64,000 nucleotides of DNA, taken from assembly GCF_001311925.1 (NCBI RefSeq), contig NZ_BBCG01000001.1, forward strand, positions 106,589 to 170,588. The letters run 5' to 3'. Source of the stretch: Cellulosilyticum ruminicola JCM 14822 (lineage in GTDB: Bacteria > Bacillota > Clostridia > Lachnospirales > Cellulosilyticaceae). The notes under the pieces were generated by a model. The model ran no database searches. It was given only the letters and a program-made list of their open reading frames with translations, and was not told the origin of the DNA. The position numbers and the translations under genes are program-made. This document shows, in pieces, positions 48,790-57,923 of this stretch (the first letter of the stretch is position 1; every line of letters starts with the position of its first letter).

Positions 48790-49713
48790 TTAATCGAAAT
48801 TATAGCAGGTATGTATAAAGGTTTTGATTTCTTCCCAAGCAAGTTTACTTTCTGGTAAATTAGGGAGGAGCTCTTGGAAACAATGGCACATGCCAAAATA
48901 ACTTGAAAATGTTACAGAGCAACCAGCAGCAATAGCTTTTTCTGCTACTCTTTGAGAATCATCATAGAGCATTTCATATGTACCTACCTGGATGAGTAAA
49001 TTAGGAAAGTTAGAGTAGTCTCCATAAAGAGGGGAAAGGTAAGGTGTTTTAAAATCTGTATTAGCTCGGTAGAGTGTTTTGTAAACTTGTTGAGCGAGAG
49101 GATATTCTTGCTTCCCTATGATAATATCATTTTTGGCATTAAGAGTATGTGAAAGTGAAGTGTTATTAACCTCAGTCCAAGGAGAGAGCGCTATAACACC
49201 TTTAGGAAGTGGTAAATTATGATCCTTAAGATAAAGTGTAAGTGCCAATACCAAACCACCACCAGCAGATTCGCCAGTTAATAAAATATCATCTCCAGTA
49301 TAGCCTGAATCAAGAAGATAGGTGTAGGCAGTTATACAATCTTCAAGAGCAGCAGGATAAACATACTTTGGAGCAATGCGATAGTCTACATTTATAACTT
49401 CTGCATTATTACCAAGTTGAGAAAAAAGAACAGCTAAATTACGATTGGTATCTAATAAAGGCCAAATATAAGCACCACCATGTAACATTAAAATCACTTT
49501 GCCATTCTTGCCTTTTTCAGGAATTAGACGTTCGATAGGAACATTATTAATGGTTACTTTTTCTAAAGTATAGCCTTCCGGTGGTAACCAATTAGACGTA
49601 ATTTTTTCGATAGGAGCAGAACAAAGTTTAAAAAACTCTGATAACATTTGATTAGTAATAGGTGTAGCAGTTTCTAATGTGCCAACTACATTTTGTAAGT
49701 TTAGATTTTTCAT
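48790..49713 (-). CDS. Alpha/beta hydrolase (hormone-sensitive-lipase-like esterase)
   Basis: 307 residues. Oxyanion-hole HGGAYIW, nucleophile elbow TGESAGGG, an acid in the LIQVGTYEMLYDDS region and the catalytic His in GMCHCFQ define the GDxGG/alpha-beta-hydrolase-3 family. Cytosolic carboxyl-ester hydrolase, substrate unknown. AAGGAG lies 7 nt before ATG on the minus strand. A decayed tandem copy lies immediately upstream (49786-50030). It is convergent with the acyl-AMP ligase; whether it serves that pathway is unknown. Confidence 0.9.
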   Translation of the reverse strand: MKNLNLQNVVGTLETATPITNQMLSEFFKLCSAPIEKITSNWLPPEGYTLEKVTINNVPIERLIPEKGKNGKVILMLHGGAYIWPLLDTNRNLAVLFSQLGNNAEVINVDYRIAPKYVYPAALEDCITAYTYLLDSGYTGDDILLTGESAGGGLVLALTLYLKDHNLPLPKGVIALSPWTEVNNTSLSHTLNAKNDIIIGKQEYPLAQQVYKTLYRANTDFKTPYLSPLYGDYSNFPNLLIQVGTYEMLYDDSQRVAEKAIAAGCSVTFSSYFGMCHCFQELLPNLPESKLAWEEIKTFIHTCYNFD

Positions 49714-49785
49714 ATGAATTCTCCTTAGTATAAGTTAATAATTTTTTGCTTAATCATAAAGTGGAAATGTGGTTTAGTTTATAGA

Positions 49786-50030
49786 TTATATGAGATGAGT
49801 TTCAATAAAACTTTTAATTTGTTGACAAGCTAATTTACTCTCAGGTAATTCAGGAAAAGCTTCTTGAAAACAATGACACATACCATAGTAACTAGAGAAT
49901 GTGATATCAACACCTGCTTGTTCACATTTTTCAGCAACAAGAACAGAATCATCATAAAGCATTTCACGTGTGATGGCAGTAGTAGTTTTAGCTGAGCCAA
50001 TGACATTTTTTTTTAATTTAAACTTTCCAT
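49786..50030 (-). pseudogene. Truncated tandem copy of the alpha/beta hydrolase
   Basis: Has the AGGAGG site and ATG at 50030, but only about 18 N-terminal codons (with a stop or frameshift) joined to the last 65 codons (REMLYDDSVLVAEK, YYGMCHCFQEAFPELPESKLA, ending HLI). The middle, including the nucleophile, is deleted. Close similarity to the gene at 48790 shows a local duplication followed by internal deletion. Confidence 0.75.
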
Positions 50031-50233
50031 AGTATCCTCCTTTGTAGAATGTATAAAATACTCGATTAAAGTGTTAAATGATAAGTAAATACTTTAGTGA
50101 TGAATTACCTACAAATAGTCTAATATACTTAATAATAAAAATAAATATAAAATTCACTAAATTTTATAAAAAATAAAGAGATAACTCTATGTATTATGAG
50201 TTATCTCTTTATTAGTCAAAGTCATATGAATAC

Positions 50234-50315
50234 TGCCGCTGGTCGGACTCGAACCGACACGTACATAATACGCTTGATTTTGAGTCAAGTGCGTCTGCCA
50301 TTCCGCCACAGCGGC
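50234..50315 (-). tRNA. tRNA-Leu (anticodon CAA)
   Basis: Minus strand: acceptor GCCGCTG/CAGCGGC with discriminator A, D-arm, anticodon stem CTTGA/TCAAG with loop CTCAAAA (anticodon CAA, reads TTG), a variable region longer than in class I tRNAs, and T-arm GTCGGTTCGAGTCCGAC. No encoded CCA; 82 nt, with an extra arm short for a Leu tRNA but type II. Confidence 0.93.
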
Positions 50316-50506
50316 CTATAAATTACTTAGGACAAGTATTATATTAACATGAATCTTAGTATATCGCAAGTGTCATTTTGATTTTAATAAAAAAATGTAA
50401 AATTGGATGCATATTATTAGAGTACGTATAATGTTGCATAAGTCAAAGATTATGTTTTAAAATAATAGCCTTCAAAAAAGATAACATAGAAAGGACAGAA
50501 TATATA

Positions 50507-51104
50507 GTGGAACAGCAAGCATTAATTCAAGCTGCTATAAAAGGTGATTTTAAGGCGTTTGAAACACTTATAGAATTGTATGAAAATAACATTTATAAGT
50601 TATGCCTTAAAATTATGCAAAATGAAGAAGCAACAGAAGCTTTTCAAGAAGTTTGCTTAAAGAGTATGGAAACAGCTGAAACATTATAAGGGTGAGGCTA
50701 AACTTAGCACATGGATTTACCGTTTAACAACTAATCAGTGTATTGATTTATTGCGTAAAAGTAAGAAACATACAGGACATCTTTCAATTTTTCAACGGAA
50801 TGAAAAAGATGAGGAATGGTTATTAGAAGATGAAGCCAAAGACAATGTGGCACTAGAAGTTGAGACAAAAGCATTACAGGAAGTCGTACAAATAGGGTTT
50901 AAAGAACTTAAGCCAGAACATCGTGTCATTATTGTACTAAAAGATGTAGAAGAATATTCTTATGAAGAAATAGCAGAGATTTTACAGATTTCATTAGGAA
51001 CAGTTAAATCTAGACTTTTTAGAGCAAGAAGAGCTTTAAAGAAAATTTTGGAACAAGATAAGGAACCTTATAAATCTTTTTTCGTCAAAGAAATTAAGGA
51101 GTGA
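50507..51104 (+). pseudogene. ECF-type RNA polymerase sigma factor, frameshifted
   Basis: GTG 50507 starts LIQAAIKGDFKAFETLIELYENNIYKLCLKIM (sigma region 2.1). One extra base near 50662 shifts the frame; the next continues VWKQLKHYKGEAKLSTWIYRLTTNQCIDLLRKSKK (region 2.2-2.4) and LKPEHRVIIVLKDVEEYSYEEIAEILQISLGTVKSRLFRARRAL (region 4). Repaired length is about 198 residues. The adjacent anti-sigma gene is also broken, so the pair is probably non-functional. Confidence 0.8.
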
Positions 51105-51109
51105 ATAAA

Positions 51110-51443
51110 ATGAAGTGTAATGAATGTCAAGAAGCTTTATCAGCTTACATATTCCAAAGGAAACAACTGAGATGGTTGAGGTGGCAATGGATGAGAGCAT
51201 ACAAAGTCGTAATTTACAAGTACCGGAAATAGCAGCCTATATGGAAGATGAAGCAGAAGAGGAAATAAGTGATGAAATAGGAACTGTAGCCACACAAGTA
51301 TGGCAGATAGAAACAGATGAAGTGTCTGATTTAGAAATATACTTGAAACACTATTTGATACTTTAGTGGTTCAAGATTTTACAAGAAGTCTTATAAGAAT
51401 TACAAATACGGGGGAAAATATTAAGATTATCGTAAAAGCCTAA
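51110..51443 (+). pseudogene. Remnant of a zf-HC2-type anti-sigma factor
   Basis: ATG 51110 begins MKCNECQEALSAYI, the Cys start of zinc-finger anti-sigma factors, overlapping the position expected for an ECF partner. Frameshifts follow near 51145 and 51355; later pieces read PKETTEMVEVAMDESIQSRNLQVPEI and VVQDFTRSLIRITNTGENIKIIVKA. No membrane segment survives. Confidence 0.5.
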
Positions 51444-51499
51444 AAACAGACTTGACAGTTTATGGGATTTTTGATACATTAAAAATTAAGAAAGCTATA

Positions 51500-51710
51500 T
51501 TATTACGATGAAAAAGAAGAGTAGTAAGGAGTAAGGCATATTAGCGAGATTGGAATGGTGGGAGCCAGTTATGACACTTTTTATGAAGGCACTTTGGAGT
51601 AAGTTTTAAGTAAAAGAGGAATGCAATGAATTTCATTGAATTCAATAAGGGTGGAACCGCGGAAGATAACCTTTCGTCCCTTACTGGTAAGGGATGAAGG
51701 GGCTTTTTTT
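51500..51710 (+). promoter_or_regulatory. Glycine T-box riboswitch upstream of glyS
   Basis: Stem I region with AGTAGTAAGGAG and the conserved GGTGGGAGCC distal part; a GGC triplet at 51588-51590 fits a glycine specifier codon. The T-box AAGGGTGGAACCGCG lies at 51647-51661, and a terminator stem of about 15 bp (51670-51684 with 51687-51701) is followed by seven T. Uncharged tRNA-Gly would favour the antiterminator and glyS expression. T-box and terminator are seen directly; the specifier is inferred. Confidence 0.9.
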
Positions 51711-51758
51711 ATGTTTTTACCTTTTCCCATATATTGATAATTTTAAGGAGGAACTAAA

Positions 51759-53144
51759 ATGCAAGAAAAAAGCATGCAACAAATCGTAGCGGTAGCTAAA
51801 TCTAGAGGATTCGTTTATCCAGGTTCAGAGATCTATGGTGGTCTTGCAAATACTTGGGATTACGGTCCACTTGGTGTAGAATTCAAAAACAACGTTAAAA
51901 AAGCTTGGTGGAAAAAATTCATCCAAGAAAGTCCATATAATGTAGGGGTTGACTGTGCAATTCTTATGAATCCACAAGTATGGGTAGCTTCAGGACATGT
52001 AGGCGGTTTCAATGACCCACTTATGGACTGCAAAGCATGTAAAGAACGTTTTAGAGCAGATAAAATTATTGAAGATTACCTTCAAGAACAAGGTACACCA
52101 GAAGTAGTAGATGGTTGGTCAAATGAACAAATGCAAAACTTCATTAAAGATAAAGCAATTGCTTGTCCTACATGTGGAGCACATGACTTCACGGACATTC
52201 GTCAATTTAACCTTATGTTCAAAACTTTCCAAGGTGTAACAGAAGATTCTAAAAACACAGTATACTTAAGACCAGAAACGGCACAAGGCATCTTTGTTAA
52301 CTTCAAAAATGTACAAAGAACAAGCCGTAAAAAAGTACCATTCGGTATTGGTCAAATTGGTAAATCATTCAGAAATGAAATTACACCAGGTAACTTCATC
52401 TTCAGAACAAGAGAATTCGAACAAATGGAAATGGAATTCTTCTGTAAACCAGGTACAGAACTTGAATGGTTTGATTACTGGAGAAGCTACTGTAAAAACT
52501 TCTTATTAAGCCTTGGTGTAAACGAAAATAATATGAGACTTCGTGATCACTCTGCTGAAGAACTTTCTCACTATAGTAATGCAACAACAGATATCGAATT
52601 TAAATTCCCATTTGGTTGGGGAGAACTTTGGGGTATTGCATCTCGTACAGACTTTGACCTTACAAGACACCAAGAAACATCTGGTCAAGATATGACATAC
52701 TTTGATCCAACAACAAATGAAAAATATATTCCATATGTTATTGAACCATCATTAGGAGCAGACCGTGTAACACTTGCATTCTTATGCGAAGCATATGATG
52801 AAGAAACATTAGAAGATGGTGATACAAGAACAATCTTTAGATTTCACCCAGCTTTAGCACCAGTTAAAGCAGCTGTATTACCACTTTCTAAAAAGTTATC
52901 TGAAGATGCAATCAAAGTATTCGATATGCTTGCTAAAGACTTCAATGTTGAATATGATGAAGCAGGTTCAATCGGTAAACGTTATAGAAGACAAGATGAA
53001 ATCGGAACACCATTCTGTATTACATTTGACTTCGATTCATTAGAAGATAATAAAGTAACTGTACGTGATCGTGATACAATGGCACAAGAACGTGTGGCTA
53101 TTGAAGATTTAAAAGCATACATCCAAGAACGTATGGCATTTTAA
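51759..53144 (+). CDS. glyS: Glycyl-tRNA synthetase (alpha2 type)
   Basis: 461 residues, class II dimeric form. [31 protein letters not shown] at the start, a zinc-like cysteine set ([17 protein letters not shown]), motif 2 region [14 protein letters not shown] and [23 protein letters not shown], motif 3 EPSLGADR, and the anticodon-binding domain ([39 protein letters not shown]). AAGGAGG precedes ATG 51759. Controlled by the T-box above. Confidence 0.97.
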   Translation: MQEKSMQQIVAVAKSRGFVYPGSEIYGGLANTWDYGPLGVEFKNNVKKAWWKKFIQESPYNVGVDCAILMNPQVWVASGHVGGFNDPLMDCKACKERFRADKIIEDYLQEQGTPEVVDGWSNEQMQNFIKDKAIACPTCGAHDFTDIRQFNLMFKTFQGVTEDSKNTVYLRPETAQGIFVNFKNVQRTSRKKVPFGIGQIGKSFRNEITPGNFIFRTREFEQMEMEFFCKPGTELEWFDYWRSYCKNFLLSLGVNENNMRLRDHSAEELSHYSNATTDIEFKFPFGWGELWGIASRTDFDLTRHQETSGQDMTYFDPTTNEKYIPYVIEPSLGADRVTLAFLCEAYDEETLEDGDTRTIFRFHPALAPVKAAVLPLSKKLSEDAIKVFDMLAKDFNVEYDEAGSIGKRYRRQDEIGTPFCITFDFDSLEDNKVTVRDRDTMAQERVAIEDLKAYIQERMAF

Positions 53145-53152
53145 TAGATTAT

Positions 53153-53186
53153 AAAAAAGCACAAGATTTAAATCTTGTGTTTTTGT
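53153..53186 (+). terminator. Terminator after glyS
   Basis: CACAAGATTT/AAATCTTGTG palindrome flanked by AAAAAAG and TTTTTG. Confidence 0.8.
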
Positions 53187-53595
53187 GTATAAAATAGATA
53201 TAACTAGGGAAAAACGTTAAAATTATAGCAAATTATCAAAGGAAATAAGTTAAAAAAGTAGTATATATGGAAAATTAGAATATAGCAACTGCAATAAAAT
53301 ATAAAAAATATAAAAAACATACAACACCTAAATTAGTAGAAGCAAATAAAGGATATTACTTAAATATGATGAATATTCCTAGAAAATACAATCAAAATAG
53401 TGAATGATGATATAAAATTAACAAAATATTTATTACAAATATATAAAAGTATTTAAAATTATAATATTTTATATTAAAAAGTAAAATTTATGATATAATG
53501 TAGGAGAAATAAAGAGGACAAGCATTTCAAGATACCGCCAAGTCTTAAAGTGCTTAGAGACTTTATTATGTGAAAATTAGGAGGGAATATTCAAT
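53187..53595 (+). other. AT-rich intergenic region before ppdK
   Basis: Very AT-rich. An open stretch (53281-53407) reads TAIKYKKYKKHTTPKLVEANKGYY with no start and may be a gene remnant. An extended -10 TGATATAAT (53491-53499) is a likely ppdK promoter. The leader that follows contains AAGTCT/AGACTT, which could form a small stem; AGGAGG lies just before ATG 53596. Confidence 0.5.
53491..53499 (+). promoter_or_regulatory. Extended -10 promoter of ppdK
   Basis: TGATATAAT, about 97 nt before the ppdK start, no clear -35. Confidence 0.5.
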
Positions 53596-56229
53596 ATGGC
53601 AACTAAATGGGTATATTTATTTAAAGAAGGTAACGCAGATATGAGAAACCTTCTTGGAGGTAAAGGTGCTAACTTAGCAGAAATGACAAATCTCGGTCTT
53701 CCTGTACCACAAGGTTTCACAATTACAACAGAAGCTTGTACACAATACTATGAAGATGGAAGAAAAATTAACGATGAAATCCAAGGACAAATCATGGAAT
53801 ACATCGCTAAAATTGAAGAAATCAATGGTAAGAAGTTTGGAGATAAAGAAAACCCACTTTTAGTATCTGTTCGTTCAGGTGCTAGAGCTTCAATGCCAGG
53901 TATGATGGATACTATCCTTAACCTTGGATTAAATGAAGATGTTGTAGAAGTATTAGCTAAAAAATCTGGTAATCCTCGTTGGGCATGGGATTGTTATAGA
54001 AGATTCATTCAAATGTTCTCAGATGTAGTTATGGAAGTTGGTAAAAAATACTTTGAAGAACTTATTGATAAAATGAAAGAAGAAAAAGGCGTTACTCAAG
54101 ACGTTGAGCTTGATGCAGACGACTTAAAAGAACTTGCAAATCAATTCAAAGCTGAATACAAAGCTAAAATTGGTGAAGATTTCCCAAGTGATCCTAAAGT
54201 ACAATTAATGGAAGCTATTAAAGCAGTATTCCGTTCATGGGATAACCCAAGAGCAAACGTTTACCGTCGTGATAACGATATTCCATATTCTTGGGGTACA
54301 GCAGTTAACGTTCAACCAATGGCATTCGGTAACATGGGTGAAACATCTGGTACAGGTGTTGCTTTCACACGTGACCCAGCTACTGGTGAAAAGAAACTTA
54401 TGGGTGAATTCTTAATGAATGCTCAAGGTGAAGACGTTGTTGCTGGTGTTCGTACGCCACAAAAAATCGAACAATTAGCCGAAGTAATGCCAGAAGTATT
54501 CGAACAATTTAAAGGTGTATGTGCTAAACTTGAAAACCACTACAGAGACATGCAAGATATGGAATTCACAATTGAAGACCGTAAACTATACATGTTACAA
54601 ACACGTAATGGTAAGAGAACAGCTCAAGCTGCTCTTAAAATTGCTTGCGACCTTGTTGATGAAGGTATGAGAACACCTCAAGAAGCTGTTGCAATGATTG
54701 ATCCTAGAAACTTAGATACATTACTTCACCCACAATTTGATGCAAAAGCATTAAAAGCTGCTACTCCAATGGGTAAAGGTCTTGGTGCTTCTCCAGGAGC
54801 TGCTTGTGGTAAAGTTGTATTTACAGCTGAAGATGCTAAAGAATGGGGAGCAAGTGGTGAAAAAGTTGTACTTGTTCGTCTTGAAACATCTCCAGAAGAT
54901 ATCGAAGGTATGAAAGCTGCTCAAGGTATCTTAACAGTTCGTGGTGGTATGACATCTCATGCAGCTGTAGTAGCTCGTGGTATGGGGACATGTTGTGTAT
55001 CTGGTTGTGGCGATATCAAAATGGATGAAGCAAATAAAAAATTCGAACTTGCTGGTAAAACATTCCACGAAGGAGATTTCATCTCTATCGATGGTTCAAC
55101 AGGTAATATCTATGAAGGTATCATTCCAACGGTAGATGCTACAATTGCTGGTGAATTCGGAAGAATCATGGCTTGGGCTGATGAATTCAGAAAACTTAAA
55201 GTTCGTACAAATGCAGATACACCTGCAGATGCTAAAAAAGCTCGTGAACTTGGTGCAGAAGGTATTGGTCTTTGCCGTACAGAGCACATGTTCTTCGAAG
55301 CTGATAGAATTGCTGCATTCCGTGAAATGATTTGTGCAGATACAGTAGAAGAAAGAGAAGAAGCTCTTGAAAAAATTCTTCCATACCAACAAGGAGATTT
55401 CGAAAAATTATATGAAGCTCTTGAAGGGTGCCCTGTAACAATTCGTTTCTTAGACCCACCTCTTCATGAATTCGTACCAACAGAAGAAGAAGATATCGAA
55501 AAACTTGCTAAAGCACAAAACAAATCAGTTGAAGATATCAAAGCTCTTATTGATTCATTACATGAATTCAACCCAATGATGGGTCACAGAGGATGTCGTC
55601 TTGCAGTTACATATCCTGAAATTGCTAAAATGCAAACAAAAGCTGTTATCCGTGCAGCTATCAATGTTCAAAAAGCACATGCAGATTGGACAGTTAAACC
55701 AGAAATCATGATACCACTTGTTTGTGATATTAAAGAACTTAAATTTGTTAAAAAAGTTGTTGTTGAAACTGCAGATGCTGAAATCGCAGCAGCAGGTGCT
55801 AATCTTCAATACGAAGTTGGTACAATGATTGAAATTCCAAGAGCTGCTCTTACAGCTGATGAAATCGCTAATGAAGCTGACTTCTTCTGCTTCGGTACAA
55901 ACGACTTAACACAAATGACATTCGGTTTCTCTCGTGATGATGCTGGTAAATTCTTAGATGCTTACTATGATACAAAGATTTTTGAAAACGATCCATTTGC
56001 TAAACTTGATCAAACAGGTGTAGGTAAATTAATGGAAACAGCTATCAAACTTGGTAAACCAGTTAATGATAAATTACATATTGGTATCTGTGGTGAACAT
56101 GGTGGAGATCCATCTTCAGTAGAATTCTGCCATAAGATTGGTCTTGATTATGTATCTTGCTCACCATTTAGAGTACCAATCGCAAGACTTGCAGCAGCAC
56201 AGGCAGCTATCGCCGAGTCACGTCAGTAA
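53596..56229 (+). CDS. ppdK: Pyruvate, phosphate dikinase
   Basis: 877 residues, normal length. N-terminal ATP-grasp domain (FKEGNADMRNLLGGKGANLAEMTNLGLPVPQGF, SVRSGARASMPGMMDT, TSGTGVAFTRDPATGE), the swivelling phosphohistidine domain with the catalytic His in GGMTSHAAVVARGMGTCCV, and the PEP/pyruvate TIM barrel (GIGLCRTEHMFF, ICGEHGGDPSSVEFCH). Interconverts ATP+Pi+pyruvate with AMP+PPi+PEP; in clostridia it serves PPi-dependent glycolysis. Codon use is strongly biased (nearly all Gln CAA, Pro CCA), indicating high expression. Confidence 0.98.
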   Translation: MATKWVYLFKEGNADMRNLLGGKGANLAEMTNLGLPVPQGFTITTEACTQYYEDGRKINDEIQGQIMEYIAKIEEINGKKFGDKENPLLVSVRSGARASMPGMMDTILNLGLNEDVVEVLAKKSGNPRWAWDCYRRFIQMFSDVVMEVGKKYFEELIDKMKEEKGVTQDVELDADDLKELANQFKAEYKAKIGEDFPSDPKVQLMEAIKAVFRSWDNPRANVYRRDNDIPYSWGTAVNVQPMAFGNMGETSGTGVAFTRDPATGEKKLMGEFLMNAQGEDVVAGVRTPQKIEQLAEVMPEVFEQFKGVCAKLENHYRDMQDMEFTIEDRKLYMLQTRNGKRTAQAALKIACDLVDEGMRTPQEAVAMIDPRNLDTLLHPQFDAKALKAATPMGKGLGASPGAACGKVVFTAEDAKEWGASGEKVVLVRLETSPEDIEGMKAAQGILTVRGGMTSHAAVVARGMGTCCVSGCGDIKMDEANKKFELAGKTFHEGDFISIDGSTGNIYEGIIPTVDATIAGEFGRIMAWADEFRKLKVRTNADTPADAKKARELGAEGIGLCRTEHMFFEADRIAAFREMICADTVEEREEALEKILPYQQGDFEKLYEALEGCPVTIRFLDPPLHEFVPTEEEDIEKLAKAQNKSVEDIKALIDSLHEFNPMMGHRGCRLAVTYPEIAKMQTKAVIRAAINVQKAHADWTVKPEIMIPLVCDIKELKFVKKVVVETADAEIAAAGANLQYEVGTMIEIPRAALTADEIANEADFFCFGTNDLTQMTFGFSRDDAGKFLDAYYDTKIFENDPFAKLDQTGVGKLMETAIKLGKPVNDKLHIGICGEHGGDPSSVEFCHKIGLDYVSCSPFRVPIARLAAAQAAIAESRQ

Positions 56230-56355
56230 AAGATGCAAGCTGTTTTTTGGGAACTTTTGAAATCTCCAAAGATTTCATGAGACAAAGTATGAGGATTTAT
56301 CATCCGGAAAATACTTTCCATTACCCAGAAAAGCTTGAAATAAAGCTATTCCTAG

Positions 56356-56389
56356 TATAGGGTGTCTGCTTAGACACCCTATATTTTTT
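56356..56389 (+). terminator. Rho-independent terminator after ppdK
   Basis: 12-bp perfect stem TATAGGGTGTCT/AGACACCCTATA, GCTT loop, then TTTTTT. It marks the edge between core genes and the defence-like island. Confidence 0.9.
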
Positions 56390-56472
56390 ACTTAAGAATA
56401 ATTTCAACCAGGCTGTAATGAGAGCTAGACACAAGAAATTGTTGACTGCATTCGACTAAAATTTTGTCAGAA

Positions 56473-56532
56473 GTTCGGGAAATCCGAACAGTGAAAATTA
56501 ACCATTTTGGAAAAAGTTCGGAATATCCGAAC
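56473..56532. promoter_or_regulatory. Two identical-arm operator palindromes for the XRE regulator
   Basis: GTTCGG-GAAAT-CCGAAC (56473-56489) and GTTCGG-AATAT-CCGAAC (56516-56532). Centres are 43 bp apart, about four helical turns, so two repressor dimers would bind on one face. The second ends 18 nt before the start of the adjacent HTH gene, as expected for autoregulation. Confidence 0.75.
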
Positions 56533-56550
56533 TTAGAAGGAGGTTCAAAA

Positions 56551-56823
56551 ATGTCGGAATTTACAGCTAAAAAGCTTAAAGAAGCGCGTGTTAGGGCAGG
56601 TTTTACTCAGGATGAAGCTGCAAAGCTCATGAACTTGAAGAAGACGACCATGAGCGAAATGGAAGCTGGGAAGAGAAGTATATCTGCTGATGAACTTGCA
56701 CAGTTCTCTCGTATTTATGAAGTTGATGTAAGAGAATTACTGTTCCTAGAGTTTACAGAAGCCGGTGAAGAGCAGAGACTTGCAGCTAAGTACAATTCGT
56801 TCTTTAAATTACTTGTTGTCTAG
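56551..56823 (+). CDS. XRE-family helix-turn-helix regulator
   Basis: 90 residues from ATG 56551 (AAGGAGG 7 nt upstream; an upstream in-frame start would run through both operators). HTH_3 domain: AKKLKEARVRAGFTQDEAAKLMNLKKTTMSEMEAGKRSISADELAQFSRIYEVDVRELLF. The C-terminus (LAAKYNSFFKLLVV) looks cut short next to a deletion junction with mcrB. Likely represses itself and the downstream restriction genes through the palindromes at 56473-56532; this is inferred from position. Confidence 0.82.
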   Translation: MSEFTAKKLKEARVRAGFTQDEAAKLMNLKKTTMSEMEAGKRSISADELAQFSRIYEVDVRELLFLEFTEAGEEQRLAAKYNSFFKLLVV

Positions 56824-56951
56824 GAAAGTCCTACTTTCCTGGCTGATTTTACAAAAATTCCATCAATGAATCATTTTCCGAGGACCATCCAAATATAAGA
56901 CGAGTTAAATGGACTGATAAAGTTAATTGTCATACAGAAGATACATTTGCC

Positions 56952-57923
56952 ATGAAAACTCTTACGGATATTACGAATTATCCGGATTTTCTGGAAAAAG
57001 TATTATCAGTGTTTGAAGGAGGGAAAGAAGATCCAGAAGATGTTAAGGTTATAAATTATCCTAAGTATACGTTAGAAGAGTTTTTCAATCAGGTATATAT
57101 AAGCGAAGAATCTTACAATGACATAGTGGGTGTGCTTGAAAATAAAAAGAACATTATTCTTCAGGGAGCTTCAGGCGTTGGTAAAACATATATTGCTAAG
57201 AGATTGGCTTATTCCATCATGGGTGAGAAAGATGTAAATCGAGTTATGATGGTTCAGTTCCATCAGAGCTATTCCTATGAAGATTTTGTCATGGGCTTTA
57301 GGCCTTCGGCGACAGGGTTCGAATTGAAAAAAGGTGCTTTTTATAATTTTTGCAAGAAAGCAGAAATTGATAGCGACAACAAGTATTTCTTCATTATAGA
57401 TGAGATTAACAGAGGAAATCTTAGTAAGATTTTTGGCGAGTTATTCATGCTAATTGAAAATGATAAGCGCGGAAATAAAAATAAATTGCAGTTGCTGTAT
57501 TCAGATGAGATGTTCTATGTTCCTGAGAATGTATATATCATCGGAATGATGAATACTGCGGACAGAAGCTTGGCAATGATGGATTATGCGCTTCGAAGAA
57601 GATTTGCTTTTTTCAATATTGCACCGGGATTTGATTCAGAAGGCTTTAAAGCGTATAAGACTGATCTTGACAATAGCAAGTTTGATTCGCTCATTGCTTG
57701 TGTACAGGAATTAAATAAGAAGATAGCTTCAGATGAATCATTGGGAGATGGGTTTTGCATAGGACACAGTTATTTCTGTAATCTTGAAAAAGAAGATATT
57801 ACTGACGCTAAGTTGCATGCAATTGTAGATTATGAATTAATACCAATGCTCAAGGAGTACTGGTTTGATGAACCGCTAAAGGTAACAGAGTGGAGCGATA
57901 ATCTAAGGAGAGCAATCAAGTGA
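56952..57923 (+). CDS. mcrB: McrB-type GTPase, N-terminally truncated
   Basis: 323 residues of the McrB AAA+ motor: Walker A LQGASGVGKTYIAKRLA, Walker B FFIIDEINRGNLSKIFGELF, the GTP-signature MNTADRSLAMMDYALRRRFAF, and a C-terminal arginine region. The same frame is open upstream from 56849 and reads like an McrB N-terminal tail (HPNIRRVKWTDKV, then TEDTFAMKTLTDIT), but no start or ribosome-binding site is visible; the DNA-recognition domain is missing. The gene may be expressed poorly or as a bare motor. Overlaps mcrC by 4 nt. CAG and CCG codons differ from the core genes. Confidence 0.85.
   Translation: MKTLTDITNYPDFLEKVLSVFEGGKEDPEDVKVINYPKYTLEEFFNQVYISEESYNDIVGVLENKKNIILQGASGVGKTYIAKRLAYSIMGEKDVNRVMMVQFHQSYSYEDFVMGFRPSATGFELKKGAFYNFCKKAEIDSDNKYFFIIDEINRGNLSKIFGELFMLIENDKRGNKNKLQLLYSDEMFYVPENVYIIGMMNTADRSLAMMDYALRRRFAFFNIAPGFDSEGFKAYKTDLDNSKFDSLIACVQELNKKIASDESLGDGFCIGHSYFCNLEKEDITDAKLHAIVDYELIPMLKEYWFDEPLKVTEWSDNLRRAIK

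Larger units (their letters stand above)
56230..56550 (+). other. Intergenic region between ppdK and the island regulator
   Basis: Contains a small GAAATCT/AGATTTC stem (about 56259-56276), the ppdK terminator, a TTGACT -35-like box at 56442 without a good -10, and the two operator palindromes at 56473-56532. No gene seen. Confidence 0.5.

Noticed and set aside
50234..50315. tRNA-Leu as the integration site of a genomic island
   Set aside because: No integrase gene and no repeat of the tRNA 3' end was found nearby.
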